This document shows, in pieces, positions 53,139 to 61,256 of a DNA stretch of 64,000 nt. Source of the stretch: Ferirhizobium litorale. GTDB taxonomy: Bacteria > Pseudomonadota > Alphaproteobacteria > Rhizobiales > Rhizobiaceae. Below the pieces are notes generated by a model. It was not told where the DNA came from. It did no database searches and worked only from the letters and a program-made list of their open reading frames with translations. Both the position numbers and the translations under genes were made by a program. The stretch spans positions 454,349 through 518,348 of the forward strand of contig JALDYZ010000003.1 in the NCBI GenBank assembly GCA_030028905.1, in the 5' to 3' direction. The first letter of the stretch is position 1; the number at the start of each line of letters is the position of its first letter.

Positions 53139-53604
53139 GACTTTACTTGATCGAGCCGACAGGGCGTTGCTGGACGCCGTTCAAAAAAACAATCGCCTGA
53201 CGTCGGAAGAGTTGGCGCGCGTCGTCAATCTTTCACCGACGGCCTGCCAACGGCGGCTGAAACGGTTGCGGGGGGAGGGCGTGATTGAGGCAGATGTCTC
53301 GATCGTGTCACCCAAAGCCGTCGGACGGAGCATCACGATGATCGTTCTGGTGTCACTGGAGCGCGAACGCGCCGACATCGTCGATCGGTTCAAGGCGGCG
53401 ATCAGGGCCACCAAGGAAGTTATGATCGGGTACTATGTGACGGGTGACGCCGACTTCATTCTCGTGATCACCGCAAAGGACATGGAAGACTACGAAGCGT
53501 TCACACGGCGGTTCTTCTACGAAAACCACGATATCAAAGGGTTCAAAACCATGGTTGTCATGGATCGAGTGAAGGCAGGTTTTGCATTTCCGATCGAACG
53601 CTAG
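53137..53604 (+). CDS. doeX: Lrp/AsnC-type regulator DoeX
   Basis: The 155-residue protein has the Lrp layout: HTH (RLTSEELARVVNLSPTACQR, RLKRLRGEGVIEADVSIVSP, residues about 22-58) and a RAM ligand-binding domain (VMIGYYVTGDADFILVITAK, residues about 88-110). It is divergent from doeC. In ectoine degraders a protein of this class is called DoeX. The start ATG at 53137 fits the family; the half-site at 53131-53138 covers it. Confidence 0.85.
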   Translation: MTLLDRADRALLDAVQKNNRLTSEELARVVNLSPTACQRRLKRLRGEGVIEADVSIVSPKAVGRSITMIVLVSLERERADIVDRFKAAIRATKEVMIGYYVTGDADFILVITAKDMEDYEAFTRRFFYENHDIKGFKTMVVMDRVKAGFAFPIER

Positions 53605-53679
53605 ATGGCCCCGCATGGTTAGGCTCCGAAGACCCGTCCACCGAGACAGTCGACCCGAGACTATCCCTCTTTCGTTCGC

Positions 53680-53723
53680 ATGGTCCGCCGGGCAGCAAAT
53701 TATGGTCCGCCGGGCAGCAAATT
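53680..53723. repeat. Perfect 22-bp tandem repeat
   Basis: ATGGTCCGCCGGGCAGCAAA plus TT is repeated twice with no spacer, at 53680-53701 and 53702-53723. It lies between doeX and the HD-hydrolase remnant. The copies are identical. It may be a trace of an insertion or a slipped-strand duplication; there is no other copy in the window that I noticed. Confidence 0.85.
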
Positions 53724-53808
53724 AATGTATCTCGCCGTGTTACACTGTTCGGCTAGAGACGCCTCCGCGAACATGGCTGCTTTTTCGAACGATCTGAGGT
53801 TTTATCCC

Positions 53809-54238
53809 TCACGCTGCTGATGGGCAGGGAACGAATGGATGGCCGGCGAAATGACGACGCACCATCTGTTGAACTTCTAGCCAAAGATCCGGCATGGCCG
53901 CCGATATGACAGGACCATATCGTTCCATGACCGCCTGCTCGCTGACGCCATTCTCGGCCCAGGTGCCGCCCTCGCGGACTAGGTTTGACTGCAGAGGTTG
54001 CAGGCGATCGATCGCTCGGGCGAAAACAGCTTCGGCGCTTCTACTGGACTCCAATTCATCACAGAGCGCGAAGTATTCCGTGCCACGATCCGGTGGCAGC
54101 AGGCCGAAGATACGTCGCGCCGCCATGGTTTCGGCCTCCAGCTTTTCCTGCCTTTCGCTGGCATGGAGCGGCGTGTCCCTCGCGTCGATCTCGACCAATC
54201 GTGGATCAGAAGCATCTTCACTGCCTTCATAAGATTGA
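53809..54238 (-). pseudogene. HD-domain hydrolase, 5'-truncated and frameshifted
   Basis: From about 54190 the frame reads RLVEIDARDTPLHASERQEK, then AARRIFGLLPPDRGTEYFAL and RLQPLQSNLVREGGTWAENG, the C-terminal part of YfbR-like HD hydrolases. Just upstream, in another frame, is MKAVKMLLIHD, containing the HD motif; loss of one base separates the two. The N-terminal 40-50 residues are missing, and the remnant begins right inside the DoxX-like gene tail (54227-54238). Probably inactive. Confidence 0.7.
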
Positions 54239-54643
54239 TCGGTCGATCTTTTCCAAGGCTGCACCGCCAGGAAGTGCGCGGCAAAGCACCAGTTCTTGCA
54301 GTCGCTGGTCCCTGAGACAGAGCCCGCCCCAGGCAGCTGCACCAAGTGCAAAAGATATCAGCTGTGCGGGAGACAATAGTTCACCTGCACGTAGATGGAT
54401 GCAAATCGCTCCACCAAAGAAACCGGTGATAAGTATCGCGCCGACGAATGACGTTCGGGGCAACGCATGAAGCACAGCACAAATGACCATGATCATCGCC
54501 AACACGGGCGCGAGCTCCGCAGGAAACTGCACTGCATTCATTTCATTTTGGAGTAGGTGAGGCGCGAACAAATTTATACTGGCGTCGAGCAGTAGGATGG
54601 CGACAACGGCGGCTGATATCGTTCGACCTATGAGCTTTCGCAT
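54227..54643 (-). CDS. DoxX-like family membrane protein
   Basis: The 138-residue protein has four hydrophobic spans and the DoxX-like signature RTSFVGAILITGFFGGAICI, HLRAG, then AWGGLCLRDQRLQELVL. The C-terminal 12-15 residues (GGAALEKIDRSIL) come from the fused HD-hydrolase sequence rather than from the family. Start at 54643 has AAGGAT upstream. Biochemical function of DoxX-like proteins is not established. The gene is the first coding unit on the minus strand here. Confidence 0.7.
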   Translation of the reverse strand: MRKLIGRTISAAVVAILLLDASINLFAPHLLQNEMNAVQFPAELAPVLAMIMVICAVLHALPRTSFVGAILITGFFGGAICIHLRAGELLSPAQLISFALGAAAWGGLCLRDQRLQELVLCRALPGGAALEKIDRSIL

Positions 54644-54814
54644 GGATTCGGATCCTTACTTTTCTAGTTCTTTGTATGCGGGAGTGTGAGGTTGAGCAGC
54701 AATTAGAATTTTCAGATTGGATTGGCCTGATCGGCGGCCGCAGGCGCAAAGCCCAGGCATCTGAATGCAATGAACTCACTCTCGATAAGTAGCGCAGCAA
54801 GTGGGCGGTCCCAC

Positions 54815-55918
54815 CTACAGATTCTTCGTTAGCGGGCGATATGAACGTGAATAGAGCGAAGTTCCAAAGTGCCGCAGCACCAGATTTCGGACAAGATCCG
54901 ACGCGCTCCGCAACTTGTCGCGCGCATGACATTGCTGCCGAACCCAATCCACGCGCTCTATTCTGCGCATGTAGAACTCCTCCAGGGGCCGATCGGTCTG
55001 GCCATTCCGGGCAAGGCAGTTGGCGAGGACTATGGCGTCCTCCAGCGCCATGCCGGCACCTTGGGCCATACTTGGCGAGCACGCATGAGCAGCGTCGCCT
55101 ACCAGAACGATACGGTCGCCGATAAAGCGACAGGGGGGAATCTCTTCAAGCGTTGCGGTGTGAGCAACGGTCTTCTCGTCAAGGTTGGCAATGATCGTGC
55201 CAAGCGGATTGCCAAAGCTGGAAAAGTGCTCCTTGAGGACGCGAATGGATCCGTCGCCGAATTCTGCTGTTGGGCAGTCCGCATAAATATAGAGTTCGGA
55301 GCTGCTCATGGGGATCGCGAGAAGCGTGCGCTTTTTGCCGAGCATTGCGGTCCAGGCATCTACTTGGTTGGGATTTTCGACGGCCAGACGCCAGCAGCAC
55401 ATGCCGAGCGGGCGAGGTACCGCTCCGCCCAAGCTTTCTTCGCGCAAGACCGAGCGAATGCCGTCAGCTCCAATGACCAGGTCATAGTCACCGATACTGT
55501 CATCGTTGAACTGCACTTCCCTGACGCCGTTCCGCAAGCGAGTCGCTTTGACCGACATCCCGTAGCTTATTCTGGTCGTGCGAAGTGACTTTCGCAGCGC
55601 GTCGATCAGTTTGGCCCGGGGAAGCGCCAGGCAGGGACCGCAATCACCCCAGACCGTCTGGGTGGCCACTTCATTGACCACAACACCGCGCGACGTCAGT
55701 ATCCGTTGTGCATCGATCGGAAAGGCAATTTTGAGGACCTCTTCCAGAATGCCAAGGATCGCCAGGGCGCGCGTGGCATTGCCCGGAAGGAAGAGCCCTT
55801 GGCCAGCTGTCGGCGAGGCGGTGTGTCTTTCGACGATATCGACTTCAAAGCCTTTCAGTTCGAGGGCTCGGGCTGTTGCAAGGCCGGCAATACCGGCCCC
55901 GACGATCAATGTTTTCAT
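54815..55918 (-). CDS. FAD-dependent monooxygenase (PHBH family)
   Basis: The 367-residue protein has MKTLIVGAGIAGLATARALE (FAD GxGxxG), the DG motif YDLVIGADGIRSVLREESLG, and the third FAD motif GDRIVLVGDAAHACSPSMAQ. It belongs to the group A flavoprotein monooxygenases; the substrate is not evident. The start at 55918 has GGGAAAG upstream; the longer frame to 56029 is not conserved. It stands alone between the DoxX-like gene and the aldehyde dehydrogenase gene (413-bp gap), both on the same strand. Confidence 0.86.
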   Translation of the reverse strand: MKTLIVGAGIAGLATARALELKGFEVDIVERHTASPTAGQGLFLPGNATRALAILGILEEVLKIAFPIDAQRILTSRGVVVNEVATQTVWGDCGPCLALPRAKLIDALRKSLRTTRISYGMSVKATRLRNGVREVQFNDDSIGDYDLVIGADGIRSVLREESLGGAVPRPLGMCCWRLAVENPNQVDAWTAMLGKKRTLLAIPMSSSELYIYADCPTAEFGDGSIRVLKEHFSSFGNPLGTIIANLDEKTVAHTATLEEIPPCRFIGDRIVLVGDAAHACSPSMAQGAGMALEDAIVLANCLARNGQTDRPLEEFYMRRIERVDWVRQQCHARDKLRSASDLVRNLVLRHFGTSLYSRSYRPLTKNL

Positions 55919-56331
55919 AACTGCTTTCCCTTTTCGCCATATGCCCAGTGGCCTGTTTGCGACATGGCAAGTTTTACAGCCCGTGTTGACGAATGACTTC
56001 AGAATCGCGAGCTGATATTGCATTTGCAAGTATCGGCGAGCACAGTGCCCGATCAGTGAGGATTGCCGGGCCGACCTCCCAGCGACATTTCCAACCTATA
56101 TCCTAGGTCACCTCCGACCGGGGTAGCCGCCATTTTATGCAAAGCCCATCGGTTGCCCTGGCGCACAGCATCGGCTGATCGTGCCGGCAATCATGGCTGC
56201 CTTGGTGGCGAAAGCCGAATGCGCAGGTCGCCTCTCATTGACCCAATCGGGAATGCCAGAAATGAGGCAGTAGCCGAAGGTGACAAGCACCAACATTGCG
56301 TTCCTATGGAGGTTGTATCCTGGATGTGCGG

Positions 56332-57792
56332 CTACGAAGGGAAAATCACCGCCTTCGTTTCCAGGAACGCCTGGACACCTTCGGGGCCACCTTCTCGACC
56401 GAAGCCCGACATCTTGAACCCGCCGAAAGGCACCGTCGGTGTCAGCTCCATTCCGTTGATTGCAATCTGTCCTGTCCTGACGCGCCGTGCTACCGTATAG
56501 GCAGTGGCTGGATTGCCGAAGACGGTGCCGCAGAGGCCAAAGTCAGTGCTGTTTGCAATCTCCACGGCTTCATCCTGCGTATCGTAGGCGTGTATTGTCA
56601 CCACCGGCCCGAATACCTCTTCCCTCGCTATGTCTGAATTCGGATCGACATTCCGAATAATCGTGGGCTCAATATAATAGCCTTTGTCGGAGAAGGAACT
56701 TCGCTTCCCACCGCAGACGATTTCTGCACCATCAGCAACGCTGCCGAGAATGTATCCCATCGCCCTCTCAAACTGTCGATTGTTGAGGACAGGTCCGACT
56801 CTAGTAGTCTCGTCCCAAGGGTCTCCGACCTTTAAATTTCCGATCCGTGCCGCGATTGTCGTCACCAGTTCATCCTCGCGCGCCCTTGGGATGAGAATGC
56901 GCGACTGCGAGAAGCAGAACTGACCTGAAAAGGGCATGCTGAACTGATCAAGTGTAGCCATGGCCTGATTGACGTCCGCATCCTCAAGCAGGATGGCGGC
57001 AGATTTTCCGCCCAGCTCCATAGTAAGCCTTCCCATGCGACCTGCAACGGTCGAAGCGATGGTTCTGCCGACCGCCAAGCTACCTGTAAAACTGACCTTG
57101 GGGACATCATACGAGGAGACCAGGCGCGAACTCATATCGGCGTCAGCCAGGATGACGTTGATGACGCCGGGTGGAATTCCGACTTCGTGTGCGCATTGGG
57201 CGACTAGCATCGCATCGAGCGGGCTCTCAGGTGAACTCTTGATGATACAGGTGCAGCCTGCCGCCAATGCCGCCCCGAGTTTTGTCATGAGAATCGGCAG
57301 CGCTGCATTCCAAGGAATAATTAGCGCGGCCGGGCCGATCGGTTCGGAAATAACCTTTGCATGGCCCCGTTGTGTTGAACGCTCCGTTTCGAAATCGAAA
57401 GATGCCGCTAGGTCCGCGAAATATCTCAGACGCATAGTGGAAAGCGGCGCAAGTCGGTTCGTCAAAGATATTGGCGCACCAACCTGTGCGGTCCAGATGC
57501 GCACGGCAATCGGCAAACGCTCGCTCAGTCGATCCGCCAGCCTATGCATGAAGATCGATCGCCTCTGCGGCGAAAGCTTGGGCCAGGGACCATTCTCGAA
57601 GGCATTTTTTGCGGCTGTGATTGCTCTGTCCATCTCCGACGCGTCGGCGAGTGGAGCTGCGAAAGTCACATCGCCGGTCGCCGGGCTGATGATTTGTTTC
57701 AAGTTACCTGAGCCGCCCCGCGTCCAGGCACCGTCAATGTAAAAACTGTCGAAAAGATGTGCCGGGATTTCGGCATTCCAGCCATTCACCAT
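56332..57792 (-). CDS. Aldehyde dehydrogenase family protein
   Basis: The 486-residue protein has the ALDH motifs: GPAALIIPWNAALPILMTKL, VSFTGSLAVGRTIASTVAGR, the general base RLTMELGGKSAAILLEDADV, and the catalytic Cys in DQFSMPFSGQFCFSQSRILI. It oxidises an aldehyde with NAD(P). Start chosen at 57792, where AGGA is 7 nt upstream; other ATGs at 57798 or the TTG at 57819 lack a proper spacing. It is a distant paralogue of DoeC (51537-53015). Substrate is unknown; a fatty or aromatic aldehyde is possible with the neighbouring AraC gene and monooxygenase. Confidence 0.87.
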   Translation of the reverse strand: MVNGWNAEIPAHLFDSFYIDGAWTRGGSGNLKQIISPATGDVTFAAPLADASEMDRAITAAKNAFENGPWPKLSPQRRSIFMHRLADRLSERLPIAVRIWTAQVGAPISLTNRLAPLSTMRLRYFADLAASFDFETERSTQRGHAKVISEPIGPAALIIPWNAALPILMTKLGAALAAGCTCIIKSSPESPLDAMLVAQCAHEVGIPPGVINVILADADMSSRLVSSYDVPKVSFTGSLAVGRTIASTVAGRMGRLTMELGGKSAAILLEDADVNQAMATLDQFSMPFSGQFCFSQSRILIPRAREDELVTTIAARIGNLKVGDPWDETTRVGPVLNNRQFERAMGYILGSVADGAEIVCGGKRSSFSDKGYYIEPTIIRNVDPNSDIAREEVFGPVVTIHAYDTQDEAVEIANSTDFGLCGTVFGNPATAYTVARRVRTGQIAINGMELTPTVPFGGFKMSGFGREGGPEGVQAFLETKAVIFPS

Positions 57793-58446
57793 CACCATGT
57801 CCTTTTGTGGGGCATTCAAACCTTGATGCCATCACCTGACTTAGTTCGGCAGCGGTAAGGAGGCTTTCACCTGGGAGCGGGACTGTCACGCCGTCACGAA
57901 ATTATTGCCATGGTCTCACATGTGGCTTTCCTCAGAGGGGGCCGCCGCTTGCCTGCATCAGCGGCTCCACCATTGATGGATTGTCCGCGACGCATGGAAC
58001 TCACCGTGGACGGATCCCCTCGGGGCGCCTGACAATGCCACCACCGCGCTTGCCGAGCAGGATGGCCAAAAGTACGGAAGACACCTTTCATCTGGTTGTC
58101 GAAATCACAACGGATCTGGCGCCGATGCTCGAGGACTGGCGTGGCATTCGTGCTCGTGCTGCCGAACTTGGTCGCCAACAGATGCCCGTCAATTGGACGA
58201 CGTCCTGGGAGAACTTCTGCACTCGCGCTCAACTAAAACTGTAACGAATTCGACAATTGTCGTAGAAGCAATGACACGCTGCTCATCGACCCCGCTGGCA
58301 AACATCAGCAGGAGTTATCCATGTCCCGACTATTCGATGAGATCTTCTCGGATTCACCAGTATGTATCGCAGGTCCTGGCGCGATAGGTAGGCCATTTCA
58401 GGTCTGGTGGTTTTCGCCACCTGATGCCGGAAAACTGCACCGCCGT
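57793..58446. other. Region between ALDH and araC-type gene, no clear gene
   Basis: A plus-strand frame (57981-58244) and a minus-strand frame (57894-58232) overlap here, and neither shows family-like sequence. A short minus-strand piece (about 58040-58180) may be old coding sequence, but I cannot assign it. The AraC-type gene ends in the right part, so this is where its own terminator and the ALDH promoter should be. Confidence 0.35.
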
Positions 58447-59328
58447 CTAGAGTTTGGCGAGCTGACGACGGTAAGCACTTGGCGATAGCCCATATCGTTT
58501 CACGAACTGTCGTGTGAGATGAGAATGGCTGCAAAAACCGGTGCGGATGGCAATAGAGACTATGCTGTCTTTCGTATCGATCAATGCCGTGCGCGCAGCC
58601 TCCAATCGGACGTCGCGAAGATACTCAAACGGGGTCTTGCCCGTGGCGACGTCGAACATCTTCAGAAAATGGGAGCGGCTGTAACCACTTTCTTGTGCCA
58701 AGTCGGAAAGCGACAAATCCCGGTCATATTCGTTTGCCAGCTTATCAAGAACTCTTTTCAGCTGTGGCCTCGGTAGCCCTGATACAGTGGGTTGGGCCTT
58801 GCCCTCAATCCGGGATACGACCAAAAACCGATTGATCAGGGCCTGCTCCAGAGAATCGCAATACAGCTTTCCGCTCGCGCCGCAATTTTCTGCTTCGAGC
58901 GAAACGAGAGTGATGAGATGAGACAACGGGAGGTCGCTGACGCCCAAGTGCTCGTGAAGCGAAAATGATCCCTTCCACTCCATTTCATCAACAATAGTCT
59001 GCGCCGCATGGGTGTTGATGACGCAAGCGGTTACCTCGTATGAGGTCAGTGCCCGAACCGCTGGAAGGCGGCCTGCGCATCCCAAAGAAAGAGTGTGCGC
59101 TGGCTTCACAACCCGTTGAAAACGCCCCACACGATATTCTCGTTCGGCGATAGTTGGTCTGTCGCCCCATAGAATCGCGTAGTGAACGTCAAGTTGTTCT
59201 TCCTCTCGCTCGATGGCCTCGACGAAACGGCGCTCGATTGCGATGCCCGACCAGATGTCAAGACTGCGCTGACCGATCAACCTTGATCCCTTCAAAAGGG
59301 CATCGGAAATTCGATTGGTGGGAGACAT
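58447..59328 (-). CDS. AraC family transcriptional regulator
   Basis: The 293-residue protein has a poorly conserved N-terminal sensor half and a C-terminal AraC double HTH: LSLSDLAQESGYSRSHFLKM, then FDVATGKTPFEYLRDVRLEA, SIVSIAIRTGFCSHSHLTRQ and FVKRYGLSPSAYRRQLAKL. It resembles the AraC proteins next to dehydrogenase genes. It lies 655 bp beyond the ALDH gene in the same direction, so it may regulate ALDH, the monooxygenase or the hydrolase at 59584. Inducer unknown. Confidence 0.85.
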   Translation of the reverse strand: MSPTNRISDALLKGSRLIGQRSLDIWSGIAIERRFVEAIEREEEQLDVHYAILWGDRPTIAEREYRVGRFQRVVKPAHTLSLGCAGRLPAVRALTSYEVTACVINTHAAQTIVDEMEWKGSFSLHEHLGVSDLPLSHLITLVSLEAENCGASGKLYCDSLEQALINRFLVVSRIEGKAQPTVSGLPRPQLKRVLDKLANEYDRDLSLSDLAQESGYSRSHFLKMFDVATGKTPFEYLRDVRLEAARTALIDTKDSIVSIAIRTGFCSHSHLTRQFVKRYGLSPSAYRRQLAKL

Positions 59329-59583
59329 GACTCAAATCCATGAACCGCCCCGGCTTTGCCGTAGACCGTTTAGTTTAAGTTATCCAAGGCGCAGTACGAA
59401 AGCCGACACAGTTCAGTCACGGGTTCGCACGCATACTCGGGTGCACTGGATGTTCGTCAGCAGGCTGACTGGTTTCTCGGATGAGCACCGGATCCTGATC
59501 TCGCGGCAAGCCAATGATCCGGAATCGATCCAAAGTCTGGGGTCAGTGGCGATCCATTGTTATTCGGATCGCCACCTCAAGGA

Positions 59584-60342
59584 TCAGCGTGAAAGTGCCT
59601 TCACCGCGGCCTCGATGACGTTAGCAACCTTTTCGGGCTGTGAGGCGAAGACGGCATGGCTGGACTTAATCTCCGTGACTGTGCTACCCGCCCGCTCGGC
59701 CATTTCGCGCTCCAGATCAGGATTGATTGAGCGATCCTCGGTGGCAACGATCGTCCAGCTCTGTTTAGTCTTCCAGGCGGGTACGCCAACCTTGGCCTCA
59801 AATGCTTCCTTGGCTGCGAATACCTGCGAGTGCGCCATGAACTCAGCCTCATCTTTAGGAAGATCCGCAGCGAAGTCTTGCGCAAATGCTGCCGGGTCGA
59901 GGTAGAGGTACTTGCCGTCCTTCGTCTCCTTGATACTGGTCCCAGCGGGAGGCATGGAGCTTGCGAGGCTGAGCAAGCTTTCCCCCTTGTCTGGCTGGAA
60001 GGCAGCGACGTAGACGAGACCAGCAACGTCAGGCCGATTTCCGGCTTCCGTTATTACCATGCCGCTATAACTGTGGCCAACCAGCAAGCTGGGACCGTCT
60101 TGCAGGTCGAGTACGCGGTTGGTTGCGGCTACGTCGTCATTGAATGACGTGATCGGCTCCTGCACGATTGTTACAGCAAATCCGCGCTTTTCGAGAATGT
60201 CAGTCGTCTTGCGCCAACCCGAGCCGTCGGCGAGCGCGCCATGGACGATAACGATATTCTTGATGTCGGCAGCCTGTGCCGCAAAGGTGATTGCGTTTGC
60301 GGCGAAGGCGAGCGCGAGGGTCGAGATATAGTGACGCTTCAT
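59584..60342 (-). CDS. Exported alpha/beta hydrolase
   Basis: The 252-residue precursor begins with a signal peptide (MKRHYISTLALAFAANAITF, cleavage near AAQAA-DI). The mature part is a short alpha/beta hydrolase: IVIVHGALADGSGWRKTTDI (oxyanion), GPSLLVGHSYSGMVITEAGN (nucleophile Ser in GHSYSG), then SWTIVATEDRSINPDLEREM (acid) and IKSSHAVFASQPEKVANVIE (catalytic His). Such exported hydrolases act in the periplasm on unknown esters. It is on its own, 159 bp before the TetR gene in the same direction. Confidence 0.87.
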   Translation of the reverse strand: MKRHYISTLALAFAANAITFAAQAADIKNIVIVHGALADGSGWRKTTDILEKRGFAVTIVQEPITSFNDDVAATNRVLDLQDGPSLLVGHSYSGMVITEAGNRPDVAGLVYVAAFQPDKGESLLSLASSMPPAGTSIKETKDGKYLYLDPAAFAQDFAADLPKDEAEFMAHSQVFAAKEAFEAKVGVPAWKTKQSWTIVATEDRSINPDLEREMAERAGSTVTEIKSSHAVFASQPEKVANVIEAAVKALSR

Positions 60343-60501
60343 GGGATTGATTCCTTTGGTTTGTGGGGAGGGTGGTAAGGGAAATGTGTGGTCTCAGCCG
60401 AAAATGAAAGCATAGGCCTCGACTCGCGGATCGAGGAAACGGATCTCGAAATTCCGCGTCTCGGGGGCTGGAACTACTGATCGTCGTCACAACTAGTCCG
60501 G

Positions 60502-61143
60502 TCAGGTGGATTTGGGTGTCATGGCAGTTTGGAAAATGGTCCATCGACTTTCGAAGACGCGGCGGCATTCGGCGTCATCGGGACTGTCGCGCAGGCCAAG
60601 GCGAATACGATTGTTGGCGCCTTCCAGCAGGTCGACGAGGACGCCGCATATTTCGGCTGCATCGCCCGCTATGATGGCGCCGGAAGCCTGAGCAGCGATG
60701 ATCGCGTCGACCATCGGTTCCAATGCAATGCTCGACCAGATGGCCAGCCGTTCCCGAAGGGAAGCCGACACCACAGCTTCTGCCGTGACCGACAGGTAGA
60801 AGGCCGAATACTCCCTGTCCGTGCCGAACAGGAAATACCGAAACGCGATCGCATGTAGCGCAGGGAGAGGATCTTCGCGCTGCTTTGCCGCCTGCGCAAG
60901 TGCCCTGCGAAACCGAAGGAGATCACGCTCTACCACCGCCTCCAGGAGCACCTGCTTGTTGGGATATCGGCGATACAGAGTGTGTTTCGAGATCGCATGG
61001 TGCGCTGCGATTTCCTCCATCGTGGCGTTTGCGACCCCCTTTTTCGCAAAGGTCGCACGGGCGTCATCCAGGATCTGTCTGCTGAGGTTTTCCGCCTCCT
61101 CGCGTGTCGGTCGTCCGCCGGCACGTGCCTGCGCTGTCTTCAT
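60502..61143 (-). CDS. TetR/AcrR family regulator next to the ABC-F gene
   Basis: The 213-residue protein has the TetR HTH: LSRQILDDARATFAKKGVAN, then ATMEEIAAHHAISKHTLYRR and YPNKQVLLEAVVERDLLRFR, with a C-terminal ligand domain. The ATG at 61143 is preceded by GAGGCAGC; the upstream frame to 61293 is not family-like. Divergent from the ABC-F gene, with 113 bp between start codons; that gap contains a perfect 14-bp palindrome at 61216. The regulator is likely to repress itself and the ABC-F gene. Confidence 0.86.
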   Translation of the reverse strand: MKTAQARAGGRPTREEAENLSRQILDDARATFAKKGVANATMEEIAAHHAISKHTLYRRYPNKQVLLEAVVERDLLRFRRALAQAAKQREDPLPALHAIAFRYFLFGTDREYSAFYLSVTAEAVVSASLRERLAIWSSIALEPMVDAIIAAQASGAIIAGDAAEICGVLVDLLEGANNRIRLGLRDSPDDAECRRVFESRWTIFQTAMTPKST

Positions 61144-61215
61144 GCTGCCTCGTAGTGTTTGAATGGAGAGGATCCCGGCCGCGGCCATTGTTCCATCCGC
61201 GATTGTTTGATAACA

Positions 61216-61229
61216 GCACGATATCGTGC
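61216..61229. promoter_or_regulatory. 14-bp perfect palindrome between tetR and the ABC-F gene
   Basis: GCACGATATCGTGC is a perfect palindrome; with a one-base mismatch it extends to AC...GT on both sides (61213-61232). It is 73-86 bp before the tetR start and 28-41 bp before the ABC-F start. Its size and symmetry fit a TetR dimer operator that could repress both divergent genes. Confidence 0.6.
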
Positions 61230-61256
61230 AGTTAATTTTGATGCAACAGGTTTCAG

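Noticed and set aside
57981..58244. Plus-strand frame of 87 codons between ALDH and the AraC-type gene
   Set aside because: No family match, and an overlapping minus-strand frame is equally plausible, so no gene is supported.
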